From Gammaproteobacteria bacterium (GTDB lineage: Bacteria > Pseudomonadota > Gammaproteobacteria > Steroidobacterales > Steroidobacteraceae), in the NCBI GenBank assembly GCA_016707425.1, contig JADJHU010000002.1:124001-188000 (forward strand): a stretch of DNA of 64,000 nt, read 5' to 3'. Below, piece by piece: positions 17,305 to 26,010 of the stretch (the first letter of the stretch is position 1; each line of letters opens with the position of its first letter). The notes below the pieces were generated by a model. It made no database searches. It was not told the origin of the DNA and saw nothing but the letters and a program-made list of their open reading frames with translations. The translations under genes were made by a program, and so were the position numbers.

Positions 17305-17916
17305 ATGGCCCGCACCCGATCCAGGCACCTCCCCGCCGACGAGCGCCGCGCGGCGACCGTGGCCGCAGTCATCACGCTGGCAGCGGAGCAGAACCCCGGT
17401 GCCATCACCACCGCCGCCATCGCCGAGCGCATGGGGCTCACCCAGGGCGCCCTCTTCCGGCATTTCCAGACCAAGGAGACCATTCTCCAGGCGGCCATGG
17501 CCTGGGTGACTGAGCGTCTCCTGGCCCGGGTGGACGAGGCAACGCGCGGAGTGGCGTCCCCGCTCGAAGCCATCGAGGCGGCCTTCATGACACACGTCGA
17601 GTTCGTGTCCGAACATCCGGGCGTCCCGAGAATGATCTTCGGCGAGTTGCAGCATTCACGAGAGAGTCTTCCCAGACGGGCGGTGCAGGCGCTGCTGAAG
17701 AGCTATGGCGAGCGACTGCGCCCGCTGTTCGAGGCCGGCAAGGCGCAGGGCGAGCTGGATGCCGAGCTCGACGTCGACTCGGCCGCCATCTCCTTCATTG
17801 GCGCGATCCAGGGTCTGGTGATGCAGTCGCTGCTGGCCGGCAACGTCGCGCACATCCGTCGCGACGCGCCCGGCGTCTTTGCCATCTACCGGCGCGGGAT
17901 CAGCGCCGTCACATGA
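17305..17916 (+). CDS. TetR-family repressor (CecR-like) of the YbhGFSR exporter
   Basis: 203 residues. The N-terminal helix-turn-helix is clear (ITTAAIAERMGLTQGALFRHFQTKETIL, recognition helix ending GALFRHF). A helical ligand domain of the CecR/TetR_C type follows (EHPGVPRMIFGE). It starts an operon continuing into adaptor, ATPase and two permeases, the gene order of E. coli cecR-ybhGFSR. An operator-like palindrome lies directly upstream. The inducer is unknown, probably a toxic hydrophobic compound. Confidence 0.9.
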   Translation: MARTRSRHLPADERRAATVAAVITLAAEQNPGAITTAAIAERMGLTQGALFRHFQTKETILQAAMAWVTERLLARVDEATRGVASPLEAIEAAFMTHVEFVSEHPGVPRMIFGELQHSRESLPRRAVQALLKSYGERLRPLFEAGKAQGELDAELDVDSAAISFIGAIQGLVMQSLLAGNVAHIRRDAPGVFAIYRRGISAVT

Positions 17917-17926
17917 GGCCGGTCCA

Positions 17927-18943
17927 GTGAAGTCTGTTCACCTCTCTCCTGCCGCAAGGCGCACCATCCTCGTCGCCGCCACGGCCGTCGTCGCCATCGC
18001 CCTGGGATCGCTGTGGCTCGCGCGCGAACGTGCCGCCAACGGCACGCTGCGCCTGTACGGCAACGTCGACATTCGCGAAGTCGATCTGGCGTTTCGCCAG
18101 CCCGGCCGCGTCGCGGAGATGGCCTTCGACGAAGGTGATGTCGTCGCCGCGGGCACCCGCATGGCCACACTCGATGCACAGCCCTACCGGGACGCGCTCG
18201 CGGCCGCGAGCGCTGCGGTCCGGATCGCGCAGGCCGAGCTGGACAAGCTGCGCTGCGGCCTGCGCCCACAGGAGATCACCCAGGCACAGGAGTCGCTCAA
18301 CCAGGCACTGGCCGTCGCCTTCGATGCCGAGCGCGAGTTCCGCCGTCAGACCGACCTGCTCTCGGTCGGGCTCAGCACCCAGCGCACGATGGATGCCGCG
18401 CGTGCCGCGCGCGACCAGGCCGACGCGCGCGTCAAGGCGGCCCGGGCCGCGCTCTCCCAGGCGACCGAGGGCTTCCGCCGAGAGGACATCGCGGCCGGTG
18501 AGGCGCGGCTGGCGGCGGCGGAAGCATCCCGCGCGCAGGCCGCAACCGCCCTGGCCGACACGGAGTTGCTGGCGCCCAGCGCGGGCACCGTGATCGCGCG
18601 CGTGCGTGAGCCCGGCAGCATGGTCGCGAGCCTGAGCACGGTCTACACCCTCAGTCTCGGTGCACCGGTCTACGTGCGCGCCTACGTGGGCGAGCGGGAT
18701 CTCGGTCGCGTCGTGCCCGGAGCGCAGGTGCGCGTCTTCAGCGATTCGTCCACGAAGGTCTACCGGGGCCAGATCGGTTTCGTCTCGCCGCGCGCCGAGT
18801 TCACACCGAAGACGGTCGAAACCAGTGAGCTGCGTACGGATCTGGTCTATCGACTGCGCATCGTCATTGCCGAGAGCGACGCGGCGCTGCGCCAGGGCAT
18901 GCCGGTGACAATCGAGCTCGATGTGCAGCCGAATGCTCCCTGA
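17927..18943 (+). CDS. ybhG: HlyD-family adaptor (YbhG-like)
   Basis: 338 residues from GTG 17927, 10 bp after the TetR stop. A single N-terminal membrane anchor (about 11-29) precedes the lipoyl halves (RQPGRVAEMAFDEGDVV and APSAGTVIARVREPGS), with a long helical hairpin between (about 80-210) and a beta-barrel (ALRQGMPVTIELD). The pattern DLLSVGLSTQRTMDAARAARD is characteristic of YbhG-type proteins. It links the inner-membrane exporter to an outer-membrane channel not encoded here. Confidence 0.88.
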   Translation: MKSVHLSPAARRTILVAATAVVAIALGSLWLARERAANGTLRLYGNVDIREVDLAFRQPGRVAEMAFDEGDVVAAGTRMATLDAQPYRDALAAASAAVRIAQAELDKLRCGLRPQEITQAQESLNQALAVAFDAEREFRRQTDLLSVGLSTQRTMDAARAARDQADARVKAARAALSQATEGFRREDIAAGEARLAAAEASRAQAATALADTELLAPSAGTVIARVREPGSMVASLSTVYTLSLGAPVYVRAYVGERDLGRVVPGAQVRVFSDSSTKVYRGQIGFVSPRAEFTPKTVETSELRTDLVYRLRIVIAESDAALRQGMPVTIELDVQPNAP

Positions 18944-20562
18944 GATGCCGGCTGCCGTCGTCATCGAGGGCGTCGACAAGCGCTTCGGCGACGTCCATGC
19001 CCTGCGCGCACTGAGCGCCCGAATCCACTATGGCCGCCTGACGGGGCTCGTCGGCCCGGACGGCGCCGGCAAGACCACTCTGATGCGCATCCTGACGGGT
19101 CTGCTCGTGCCGGACGCGGGACGCGCCACAGTGGCCGGCCATGATGTGGTGCGCGACAACGACGCCATTCACGCCATGACCGGCTACATGCCGCAGCGCT
19201 TCGGCCTGTACGAAGACCTGTCGGTCATGGAGAACATGCGACTCTATGCCCGCCTGCGCGGCATGGACACCGAAGCGCATACCGGCCTGTTCGCCGAGCT
19301 CCTCGAGTTCACCCGGCTCGCACCCTTCACCCGGCGCCTGGCGGGCAGGCTCTCGGGCGGCATGAAGCAGAAGCTCGGCCTGGCCTGCGCGCTCATGGCG
19401 CGCCCTGCCGTGCTGCTGCTGGACGAGCCGAGCGTCGGCGTCGATCCGGTGAGCCGCCAGGACCTGTGGCGCATGGTGCAGGCATTGACTGACGACGGCA
19501 TGGCGGTCGTCTGGTCGACCGCCTACCTCGACGAAGCAGAGCGCTGCGACGACGTCCTGCTGCTGAACGATGGCCAGTTCGCCTTCGACGGCTCGCCCGA
19601 GGCACTCACCGGCCGCCTGCGCGGACGCAGTTTTCGCCTCGAAGACGTCGGCGACGAGCGCAGAGCCGTGCTGGCACGGGCGCTCGACCTGGACAGCGTG
19701 GGCGATGGCGTCATCCAGGGCACGAGCGTGCGCGTGGTGCTGCGCAGCGGTGCGGACGACGGCCAGATCCGGGTGCTCGCCGATCAGGTCGGGGCACGCC
19801 TGGTGCCCGTGCCGCCGCGCTTCGAAGACGCCTTCATCGACCTTCTCGGCGGTGGTCCCGGCGGCACCTCGGCACTCGCCGAGCGTCTCGCGCCGGTCGA
19901 GCTCGGCTCGGACATTGCCGTGTCGTGCCGCAACCTCACCCGGCGATTCGGAGATTTCGTCGCCGCCGAGGATGTGAGCTTCGAAGTGCACAAAGGCGAG
20001 ATCTTCGGCCTCCTCGGCCCAAATGGCGCGGGCAAGTCGACCACCTTCAAGATGCTCTGCGGGCTGCTCGTGCCCAGCCACGGGGAGGCGCACGTGGTCG
20101 GCCTGGACCTGCGCCGGGCCACGGGCGCCGCGAAGAGCCGGCTCGGCTACATGGCGCAGAAGTTCTCGCTCTACGGGTTGCTCTCGGTGCGCCAGAACCT
20201 CGAATTCGCGGCCGGCGTCTACGGACTGGCAGGCAGTGAACGGCGCGCCCGCATCGACGAGCGACGAACCGACCTCGGGCGTCGATCCGATCACGCGGCG
20301 CGAGTTCTGGTCCCACATCAACGGCCTGGCCCGCAAGGGCGTGACGGTGATGGTCACCACGCACTTCATGGACGAAGCGGAGTACTGCGACCGCGTCGCC
20401 ATGCTGTATCGCGCCAGGGTCATTGCCCTGGACACGCCGGATGCGCTCAAGCGGCGCGCCGCGAGCGATGCGCGCCCCGATCCGACCATGGAAGACGCGT
20501 TCATCCATCTGGTGGAGTCTGCCGACCTGGCCGAAGCTGGCCCCGGCGAGGCCGCCGCATGA
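18933..20562 (+). pseudogene. ybhF: YbhF-like double ABC ATPase, second domain disrupted
   Basis: The first nucleotide-binding domain is complete: Walker A GPDGAGKTT (41-49), signature LSGGMKQKLGLACAL, Walker B VLLLDEPSVGVDP. The second has Walker A GPNGAGKST (about 361-369) and Q-loop YMAQKFSLYG. Then, at about 20253-20263, the text jumps from RRARIDE to DEPTSGVDP in a different frame. By comparison with domain 1 about 45 codons are gone, including the signature and most of Walker B; the H-loop region TTHFMDEAE follows in the new frame to the stop at 20562. The old frame has no stop and would read straight into the permease gene. Start could also be ATG 18945. Confidence 0.85.
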
Positions 20563-21731
20563 GCGACTCTCCCGGCCCGAACGGAGCGGCGACGGTGCCC
20601 GCTGGCGGCATGCGCCGCTTCGATGCGCGGCGCCTGCTCGCGCTGGTACGCAAAGAGAGCCTGCAGGCCATTCGCGATCCCTCCACGCTTCTGATCGCCT
20701 TCGTGCTGCCGCTCCTGCTGCTGTTCCTGTTTGCCTATGCGGTCTCCCTGGACGTGCGCAGGATTCGGATCGGTGTGGTGCTGGAATCGCCGGGCGCCTC
20801 GGCCCAGGCGCTGGCCGCCGCCTTCGCCGGCAGCCGCTACCTCGACGTCACGTTCGCGCAGGACCGCCGTGACGTCGGCGATCAACTCGTCTCGGGAAAA
20901 CTCCGCGGCTTCGTGGTGATCCCACAGGACTTCGAGCAGCGTCTCGCCCGCCGCTCCGGCCTGCCCCTCGTGCAGGTCATCACCGATGGCTCGCAACCCA
21001 ACACCGCCAACTTCGTAGCGAACTACGCGCTGGGAGTGGTGCAGACCTGGCGCGCGGGAGGCGGTGCGGATGCGCCGCTCCCGGCCGTTGCGCTGGAGCC
21101 GCGTTACTGGTTCAACGCCGAGCTCGAGAGCCGTCGCGCGCTGGTGCCGGGTGCCATCGCCATCGTGATGACCATCATCGGCACGATGCTCACCGCGCTG
21201 GTCGTGGCACGCGAGTGGGAGCGCGGCACCATGGAGGCCGTCCTCTCGACCCCGGCCTCGGTCGCCGAGATCCTGGTCGGGAAGCTCCTGCCATACTTCG
21301 TGCTCGGCATGCTGTCCACGATCGGTGCCGCGGCACTGGCGGTCTTCGTATTCGACGTGCCACTGCGCGGGTCGCTGCTCGCTCTGCTGACGCTCTCGGC
21401 GGTCTTCATGGTGCCCGCGCTGGGTCAGGGACTCCTGATCTCCTCACTCACGCGCAGCCAGTTCCTGGCCTCACAGCTCGCGCTCTTCTCCGGCTTTCTC
21501 CCGGCGTTCATGCTGTCGGGCTTCCTGTTCGAGATCGATGCCATGCCGGCACCGATCCGGGCCGTGACCTGGCTGATCCCGGCGCGCTACTTCGTCTCGT
21601 CATTGAAGACCGTGTTCCTGGCCGGCGATCTGTGGTCGGTTCTCGTGCCAAACCTGCTGGCCATGGCAGCGATTGGCATGTCGTTCTTCCTGATCGCCAA
21701 GCGCAGCACGCGCAAGAACGTGGAACCCTGA
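20559..21731 (+). CDS. ybhS: ABC-2 type permease (YbhS-like)
   Basis: 390 residues from ATG 20559, overlapping the expected YbhF stop by 4 bp. The N-terminal RRLLALVRKESLQAIRDP elbow helix, TM1 (about 44-66), a soluble ectodomain of about 150 residues, and five further TMs in the C-terminal half match ABC-2 exporters. AREWERGTMEAVLSTPAS is the conserved cytoplasmic segment before TM3. It pairs with the permease at 21735. Confidence 0.92.
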   Translation: MSDSPGPNGAATVPAGGMRRFDARRLLALVRKESLQAIRDPSTLLIAFVLPLLLLFLFAYAVSLDVRRIRIGVVLESPGASAQALAAAFAGSRYLDVTFAQDRRDVGDQLVSGKLRGFVVIPQDFEQRLARRSGLPLVQVITDGSQPNTANFVANYALGVVQTWRAGGGADAPLPAVALEPRYWFNAELESRRALVPGAIAIVMTIIGTMLTALVVAREWERGTMEAVLSTPASVAEILVGKLLPYFVLGMLSTIGAAALAVFVFDVPLRGSLLALLTLSAVFMVPALGQGLLISSLTRSQFLASQLALFSGFLPAFMLSGFLFEIDAMPAPIRAVTWLIPARYFVSSLKTVFLAGDLWSVLVPNLLAMAAIGMSFFLIAKRSTRKNVEP

Positions 21732-21734
21732 ACG

Positions 21735-22859
21735 ATGCTGCGCTGGTCGGATCACCTTTCCTGGACTCGCCTGCGCGCACAGATCGTGAAGGAGCTGCTC
21801 AGCATCCTCCGCGACCCGCGCAGCCGGCTGGTCGTGTTTGCGCCGCCGCTGCTCCAGCTGATGATCTTCACGTTCGCCGCGACACTCGAGGTCCGCAACG
21901 TCGAGGTGGCCGTGCACAACCAGGATACGGGCCGCTGGTCGCAGGAATTCATCGAGCGGCTCCGCAATGCGAGCTTCATCGCCAGCGTGCGCGGCGTGGA
22001 CAGCAGCGTCGCGCTGCGCGAATCCATCGGCCGGGGAAGGACGATTGCCGCGATCGAGATTCCGGTGGATTTCTCCCGTACCATCGCCGCAGGAAGGACC
22101 GGTCGCGTACAGGTGCTCGTCGACGGGCGACGCAGCAATGCCGGACAGATCACCGTGGGCTATCTCTCGAGCATCGCCGCGGGCATCGGAGCCGGGATCG
22201 CGCCCGGAGAAGGCCCGGTCGTGCCGGTCGCCGTCCGGAACTGGTTCAATCCCAATCTGGTCTATCGCTGGTTCATCGTGCCCGGTCTGACCGGCATCCT
22301 GGCATTCTTCAGCGCACTCCTGATCACCTCACTGTCGATCGCCCGCGAGCGCGAGCTCGGCACCTTCGACCAACTGCTGGTCTCGCCCACCTCGACGCCG
22401 GAGATCCTGATCGCGAAGTCCGTGCCGGCGCTCGCCATCGGCACCACGCTCGGTCTCCTCATGATCGCCGTGGCGATCTGGGTCTTCCGGATCCCGTTTA
22501 CCGGATCCATCGGGCTGCTCGTGCTCAGCCTCGTGCTCTTCATCCTGTCAGTGGTCGGCATCGGTCTGATGATCTCCGCGATCAGCGCCACCCAGCAGCA
22601 GGCCATCCTCGGAGCCTTCACCGTCGGCATTCCGTCCGTGCTCATCTCCGGCTTCGCCACGCCGGTGGAAAACATGCCGGTATTCCTGCAATGGCTGGCA
22701 CAGACGATTCCGTTCACGCACTTCCTGGTCATCGTCGAAGGCTGCTTCCTCAAGGCCATGCCACCCAGCGATATTCTGGCCAGGCTCTGGCCGCTGGCCG
22801 CTATCGCCATGGGATCGCTGCTGACGGCCACCGTATTCGTCGGCAGGCGCCTTCGATGA
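21735..22859 (+). CDS. ybhR: ABC-2 type permease (YbhR-like)
   Basis: 374 residues, 3 bp after its partner. Same topology: RAQIVKELLSILRDPRSR elbow, TM1, ectodomain (about 50-190), then TMs with ARERELGTFDQLLVSPTS between them. With YbhS it forms the membrane part of a heterodimeric exporter. In E. coli the equivalent system contributes to resistance against certain drugs and alkali ions. The present substrate is unknown, and the damaged YbhF domain may leave the pump impaired. Confidence 0.92.
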   Translation: MLRWSDHLSWTRLRAQIVKELLSILRDPRSRLVVFAPPLLQLMIFTFAATLEVRNVEVAVHNQDTGRWSQEFIERLRNASFIASVRGVDSSVALRESIGRGRTIAAIEIPVDFSRTIAAGRTGRVQVLVDGRRSNAGQITVGYLSSIAAGIGAGIAPGEGPVVPVAVRNWFNPNLVYRWFIVPGLTGILAFFSALLITSLSIARERELGTFDQLLVSPTSTPEILIAKSVPALAIGTTLGLLMIAVAIWVFRIPFTGSIGLLVLSLVLFILSVVGIGLMISAISATQQQAILGAFTVGIPSVLISGFATPVENMPVFLQWLAQTIPFTHFLVIVEGCFLKAMPPSDILARLWPLAAIAMGSLLTATVFVGRRLR

Positions 22860-22893
22860 TCCGCCCGCTTCACAGTCCACAGGAGACGACACG

Positions 22894-23442
22894 ATGAGCA
22901 CACAAAATGTCCGTAACAGCTATCACCCTCTCTCGATCGGCGTGCACTGGCTGACGCTGGTGCTGCTGATTGCCGTCTACGCCCTGATCGAGCTCCGTGG
23001 TCTCTATCCCAAGGGCAGCGATCCGCGCGAGGCGATGAAGGCCTGGCACTTCATGCTCGGGCTCACGGTATTCGGCCTCGTCTTCCTGCGGCTGGCGGCG
23101 ATACGGATCTTCGGGGCACCTGCCATCGAGCCACCCCCATCGAAGTGGTCGCGCCTGCTCGCCGCGGCGATGCACGGGGCTCTGTATGCCTTCCTGATCG
23201 TGATGCCGCTGCTCGGCTGGCTCGCGTTGAGCGCCGACGGAAAGCCCGTGCCGTTCTTCGGGCTGCAGCTGCCCGCCCTGATCGCGCCGGACAAGGCACT
23301 CGCCCACAACCTGGAGGAAATCCACGAGACGATCGGCACCGTCGGCTACTTCCTCATCGGCCTGCATGCCCTGGCCGCGCTATACCATCACTACTTCCTG
23401 CGCGACAACACGCTGCGCCGCATGCTGACGTCACGACGCTGA
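22894..23442 (+). CDS. Cytochrome b561 (CybB-like)
   Basis: 182 residues with four hydrophobic helices and the classic start YHPLSIGVHWLTLVLL (heme ligand His in VHW). Further histidines are AWHFMLG, AMHGALY, EIHETIG and GLHALAALYHHY, matching the four-ligand diheme b561 pattern. ATG 22894 has GGAGACGAC upstream. It closes the plus-strand run and may belong to the exporter operon (34 bp gap), although a functional link is not obvious. Confidence 0.93.
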   Translation: MSTQNVRNSYHPLSIGVHWLTLVLLIAVYALIELRGLYPKGSDPREAMKAWHFMLGLTVFGLVFLRLAAIRIFGAPAIEPPPSKWSRLLAAAMHGALYAFLIVMPLLGWLALSADGKPVPFFGLQLPALIAPDKALAHNLEEIHETIGTVGYFLIGLHALAALYHHYFLRDNTLRRMLTSRR

Positions 23443-23486
23443 ATGCAGCGGACCGGCGACGCCGATTCCGGCTCGTGCCATCGACG

Positions 23487-23681
23487 ATGCCGATGCACAC
23501 CGCCATGGGGATGTCTCGGCATCGTCGGGTTGAGAAACCCATCCGTTTCGACGACGAGGAAGTGATCGCTTGGGCCAAACGCTGGTCGCAAGAAGCAGAG
23601 GATCAGGGCATCCACGCGAAGATCGATCCGGGCGAGCAGCGCAGATCGTTGCAACAGGCTTTGGCATCACTGCCAGCCTGA
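23487..23681 (+). CDS. Possible small protein of unknown function
   Basis: A 64-residue open frame between the convergent cytochrome b561 and Fic genes. The C-terminal half is charged and looks protein-like (RFDDEEVIAWAKRWSQEAED). It has several possible ATG starts (23487, 23493, 23505) and I recognise no family. It could be a remnant of a longer gene. Confidence 0.3.
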   Translation: MPMHTAMGMSRHRRVEKPIRFDDEEVIAWAKRWSQEAEDQGIHAKIDPGEQRRSLQQALASLPA

Positions 23682-23703
23682 CCGCAGCCTCCGCTCCACC
23701 GGC

Positions 23704-24864
23704 CTACTGGCCAGCTAGCTCGTAGCCGGTGCTGCGTCCGCCGCCGGGCGACTTCTTCAGTGCGCCCAGTTCCAGCAACTGCGTGATGTCGCGCAGCGCG
23801 GTGTCGGGCGAGCACTTGGCGATGGCGGCCCACTTGCTGCTGGTGAGCTTGCCCTCGAAGCCGTCGAGCAGGCGGTTGAGCAGCTTCACCTGCCGTTCGT
23901 TCAACGACATGCCCGCCCCGCGTTGCCAGAAACGCGCCTTGACCAGCACGGCATCCAGCGTGGTCTGCGCGCTGGTGACGGCGCGCCCGAGCGTGCCGAG
24001 GAACCATGACAGCCAACCGGTGACATCGAGCGTGCCCTTCTGGGCGCGTTCCAGCACGTCGTAGTAGTCCTTGCGCTCGCGCTGGATCTGCGCCGACAGG
24101 CTGTAAAAGCGTTGCGGGCTGCCATCGGCGCGGGCCAGGAACAGGTCGCCTACAGCGCGCGCGATGCGCCCGTTGCCGTCGTCGAAGGGGTGTAGCGTCA
24201 CGAACCACAGATGCACCAGCCCGGCCTTGATGAGCATGGGCTCGCCAGTTTCCTCGTTGGCCCATGCGAGAAAGCGTGCCGCCTCAACGGGCAGCACATC
24301 GGCGGGCGGCGCCTGGAAATGAACTTTGCGCCGCCCCACCGGGCCGGAAATCACCTGCATCGGTCCAGCGGCATCATCGCGCCACTGGCCCACGGTGAGC
24401 CTATTCATGCCCGAGTGCCCGGTAGCGAACAAGGCCGCGTGCCAGCCGAACAGGCGCTCGGCGGTCAGTGGTTCGGCGCTGCGCGAAGTGGCGTCGAGCA
24501 CCATCTCGACCACGCCCTCGACGTGTCGATCCACCGGCGCGACCGCGCCGATATCCACGCCCAGACGGCGGGCAATAGACGAACGCACCGATTCCACGTT
24601 CAGCACTTCGCCTTCGATTTCGCTGGTCTTCACCACGTCTTCGGTCAGCGCGGCAAGGCTGGCCTGATCGCGCAGCGCCATGCCCACGTCGGCCAGACGG
24701 CCCAGCAGCACGCCCTGGGCGCGGCTGACCTCAGTCAACGGCCCGGTCAGTGCTGACAGGTCGTAGCGCCAGGCCTGCCAGCCGGCGGCCTGCCAGATGT
24801 AGAGTTTTTCTCCGCTATCCATGCGGAGATTAAACACCCGATTCGCCGCGCGACCCTCCGTCAT
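23704..24864 (-). CDS. Fic-domain AMP transferase (class II, self-inhibited)
   Basis: 386 residues. The N-terminal helical part resembles DUF4172. The Fic core carries HPFDDGNGR (225-233) with all catalytic residues. The inhibitory helix motif T/S-x3-E-G is met by TSEIEG (80-85), N-terminal to the core as in class II enzymes, where its glutamate blocks ATP. A C-terminal winged-helix follows (KWAAIAKCSPDTALRDITQLLELGAL). Such enzymes AMPylate target proteins once inhibition is relieved. It is divergent from abiEi, and an inverted repeat lies between them. Confidence 0.93.
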   Translation of the reverse strand: MTEGRAANRVFNLRMDSGEKLYIWQAAGWQAWRYDLSALTGPLTEVSRAQGVLLGRLADVGMALRDQASLAALTEDVVKTSEIEGEVLNVESVRSSIARRLGVDIGAVAPVDRHVEGVVEMVLDATSRSAEPLTAERLFGWHAALFATGHSGMNRLTVGQWRDDAAGPMQVISGPVGRRKVHFQAPPADVLPVEAARFLAWANEETGEPMLIKAGLVHLWFVTLHPFDDGNGRIARAVGDLFLARADGSPQRFYSLSAQIQRERKDYYDVLERAQKGTLDVTGWLSWFLGTLGRAVTSAQTTLDAVLVKARFWQRGAGMSLNERQVKLLNRLLDGFEGKLTSSKWAAIAKCSPDTALRDITQLLELGALKKSPGGGRSTGYELAGQ

Positions 24865-24873
24865 CGTGCCTCA

Positions 24874-24923
24874 ATGTTCCTTATTCTCTTCAAACTGTTA
24901 CATCGAGAGAATAAACGGAACAT
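24874..24923. promoter_or_regulatory. Inverted repeat between fic and abiEi, likely operator
   Basis: Left arm 24874-24888 (ATGTTCC then TTATTCTC) and right arm 24907-24923 (GAGAATAA, AC, GGAACAT) are complementary apart from a 2-nt insertion. The repeat lies 10 bp from each of the two divergent starts. AbiEi antitoxins are known to autoregulate through inverted repeats, so this may control both genes. Confidence 0.55.
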
Positions 24924-24932
24924 GATCAGACC

Positions 24933-25544
24933 ATGCCTATGGACACCCACACCCAGCGCGTCCTGGATCTGGCCAGCCAGAAGGGGCTGCTGCGCGCCAG
25001 CGATCTGGACGCCATCAAAGCGCCCCGGGTCGTCCTGACGCGCCTGACCGCCGCTGGTCTGCTGGAGAAGATTGGGCGTGGCCTCTACCGCCTGCCCAAC
25101 CAGCCGGTCTCGGAGCACGACAGCCTCGCGATGGTGGCGGCCAAGGTGCCGCAGGCCGTGTTCTGCCTGCTGACGGCGCTGCAATTCCACGGGCTGACCA
25201 CTCAACTGCCGCGCCAGATCTGGATCGCCATGCCGCGCGGCAGCCACACGCCTCGCATCGACTACCCACCGATCAGGATGGTGCAGATGACGGGCGATGC
25301 CCACGCGGCGGGCATCGAAGAGCACCTGCGCGACGGCGTGAAGCTGCGAGTCTACAGCGCGGCGAAAACGATCGTGGACTGCTTCAGGCATCGCAACAAG
25401 ATCGGTCTGGATGTGGCGCTGGAGGCGCTGAAAGATGCGTGGCGGACGCGCAAGGCGTCGGCGGACGATCTGTGGCGTTACGCCAAGGTGTGCCGGGTCG
25501 CCAACGTGATGCGCCCCTATATGGAAGTGGTCGCCCATCAGTAG
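24933..25544 (+). CDS. AbiEi-type antitoxin/transcriptional regulator (orphan)
   Basis: 203 residues. The N-terminal winged helix is evident (GLLRASDLDAIKAPRVVLTRLTAAGLLEKIGRGLYRL), followed by the AbiEi antitoxin domain (AVFCLLTALQFHGLTTQLPRQIWIAMPRGSHTP and SAAKTIVDCFRHRNKIGLDVALEAL). The cognate AbiEii nucleotidyltransferase normally follows directly. Here an IS4-family remnant begins 11 bp after the stop, so the toxin partner appears to be lost. Its DNA-binding role may persist through the inverted repeat upstream. Confidence 0.88.
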   Translation: MPMDTHTQRVLDLASQKGLLRASDLDAIKAPRVVLTRLTAAGLLEKIGRGLYRLPNQPVSEHDSLAMVAAKVPQAVFCLLTALQFHGLTTQLPRQIWIAMPRGSHTPRIDYPPIRMVQMTGDAHAAGIEEHLRDGVKLRVYSAAKTIVDCFRHRNKIGLDVALEALKDAWRTRKASADDLWRYAKVCRVANVMRPYMEVVAHQ

Positions 25545-25555
25545 TGTCCGGACGT

Positions 25556-25615
25556 CAGGCCTGTCCCAACGTTGATCGATCGCTCTCACGTAACCAGCTG
25601 ATGTGATTCACGAAA
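25556..25615 (-). mobile_element. Solo end of an IS4-family element
   Basis: About 60 bp identical, in inverse orientation, to the right end of the intact IS4-family element at 30139-31450, beginning with the terminal repeat CAGGCCTGTCCCAACGTT. The rest of this copy is missing, cut off by the IS1634-family element that starts at about 25619. Confidence 0.9.
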
Positions 25616-25674
25616 CTGACTTTCCGCACATCGACGGGGTGATTTTCGGGTAATTTCCGCTCGGCCGGACGCGG

Positions 25675-26010
25675 CTATTCGGGCGCGTTGAACTCGATGA
25701 GCCGCTGGGTGTGAGCCTCCCAGGTCCGTAAGAGCTTCTTCGCCTTGCGGTAGTTGCGGATCGCCAGGCGCATCAGTTCGGCCTGCTTGGGCGTGAGGGT
25801 GCGGTGGTGAAGCCGTCCGCCCTTGAGGTAGCTCCACTCGTAGTAGGGTCCATGACGGGCCGCCGGGTCGCGGGCGCAATGACAGCGTGGGTTGCCGCAG
25901 ATCTTGGTGCGCTTCAAGAGCGTGCCCGAGGATAGGTACTGCATGGCGCTGATCGCGCGCTGGATTTGTACGATCTTCTCCTTGGTTTCGGCTGTATCGA
26001 GAGTGGGCAT
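25675..26010 (-). CDS. DUF6788-type accessory protein of the IS1634-family element
   Basis: 111 residues from ATG 26010; the longer frame to 26145 overlaps the divergent promoter. A Zn-binding-like segment KICGNPRCHCARDPAARHGPYYEW and a basic helix (QAELMRLAIRNYRKAKKLL) are visible. Small proteins of this type are repeatedly found beside IS1634-family transposases. It diverges from the transposase across a short AT-rich palindrome (GGCGATA-N4-TATCGCC, 26033-26050). Its role in transposition is unknown. Confidence 0.65.
   Translation of the reverse strand: MPTLDTAETKEKIVQIQRAISAMQYLSSGTLLKRTKICGNPRCHCARDPAARHGPYYEWSYLKGGRLHHRTLTPKQAELMRLAIRNYRKAKKLLRTWEAHTQRLIEFNAPE

Noticed and set aside
18921..21731. 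A natural 936-residue ATPase-permease fusion
   Set aside because: The middle of the frame is scrambled text; the true ATPase ending is in another frame and the permease has its own start at 20559. Kept only as a possible read-through consequence.
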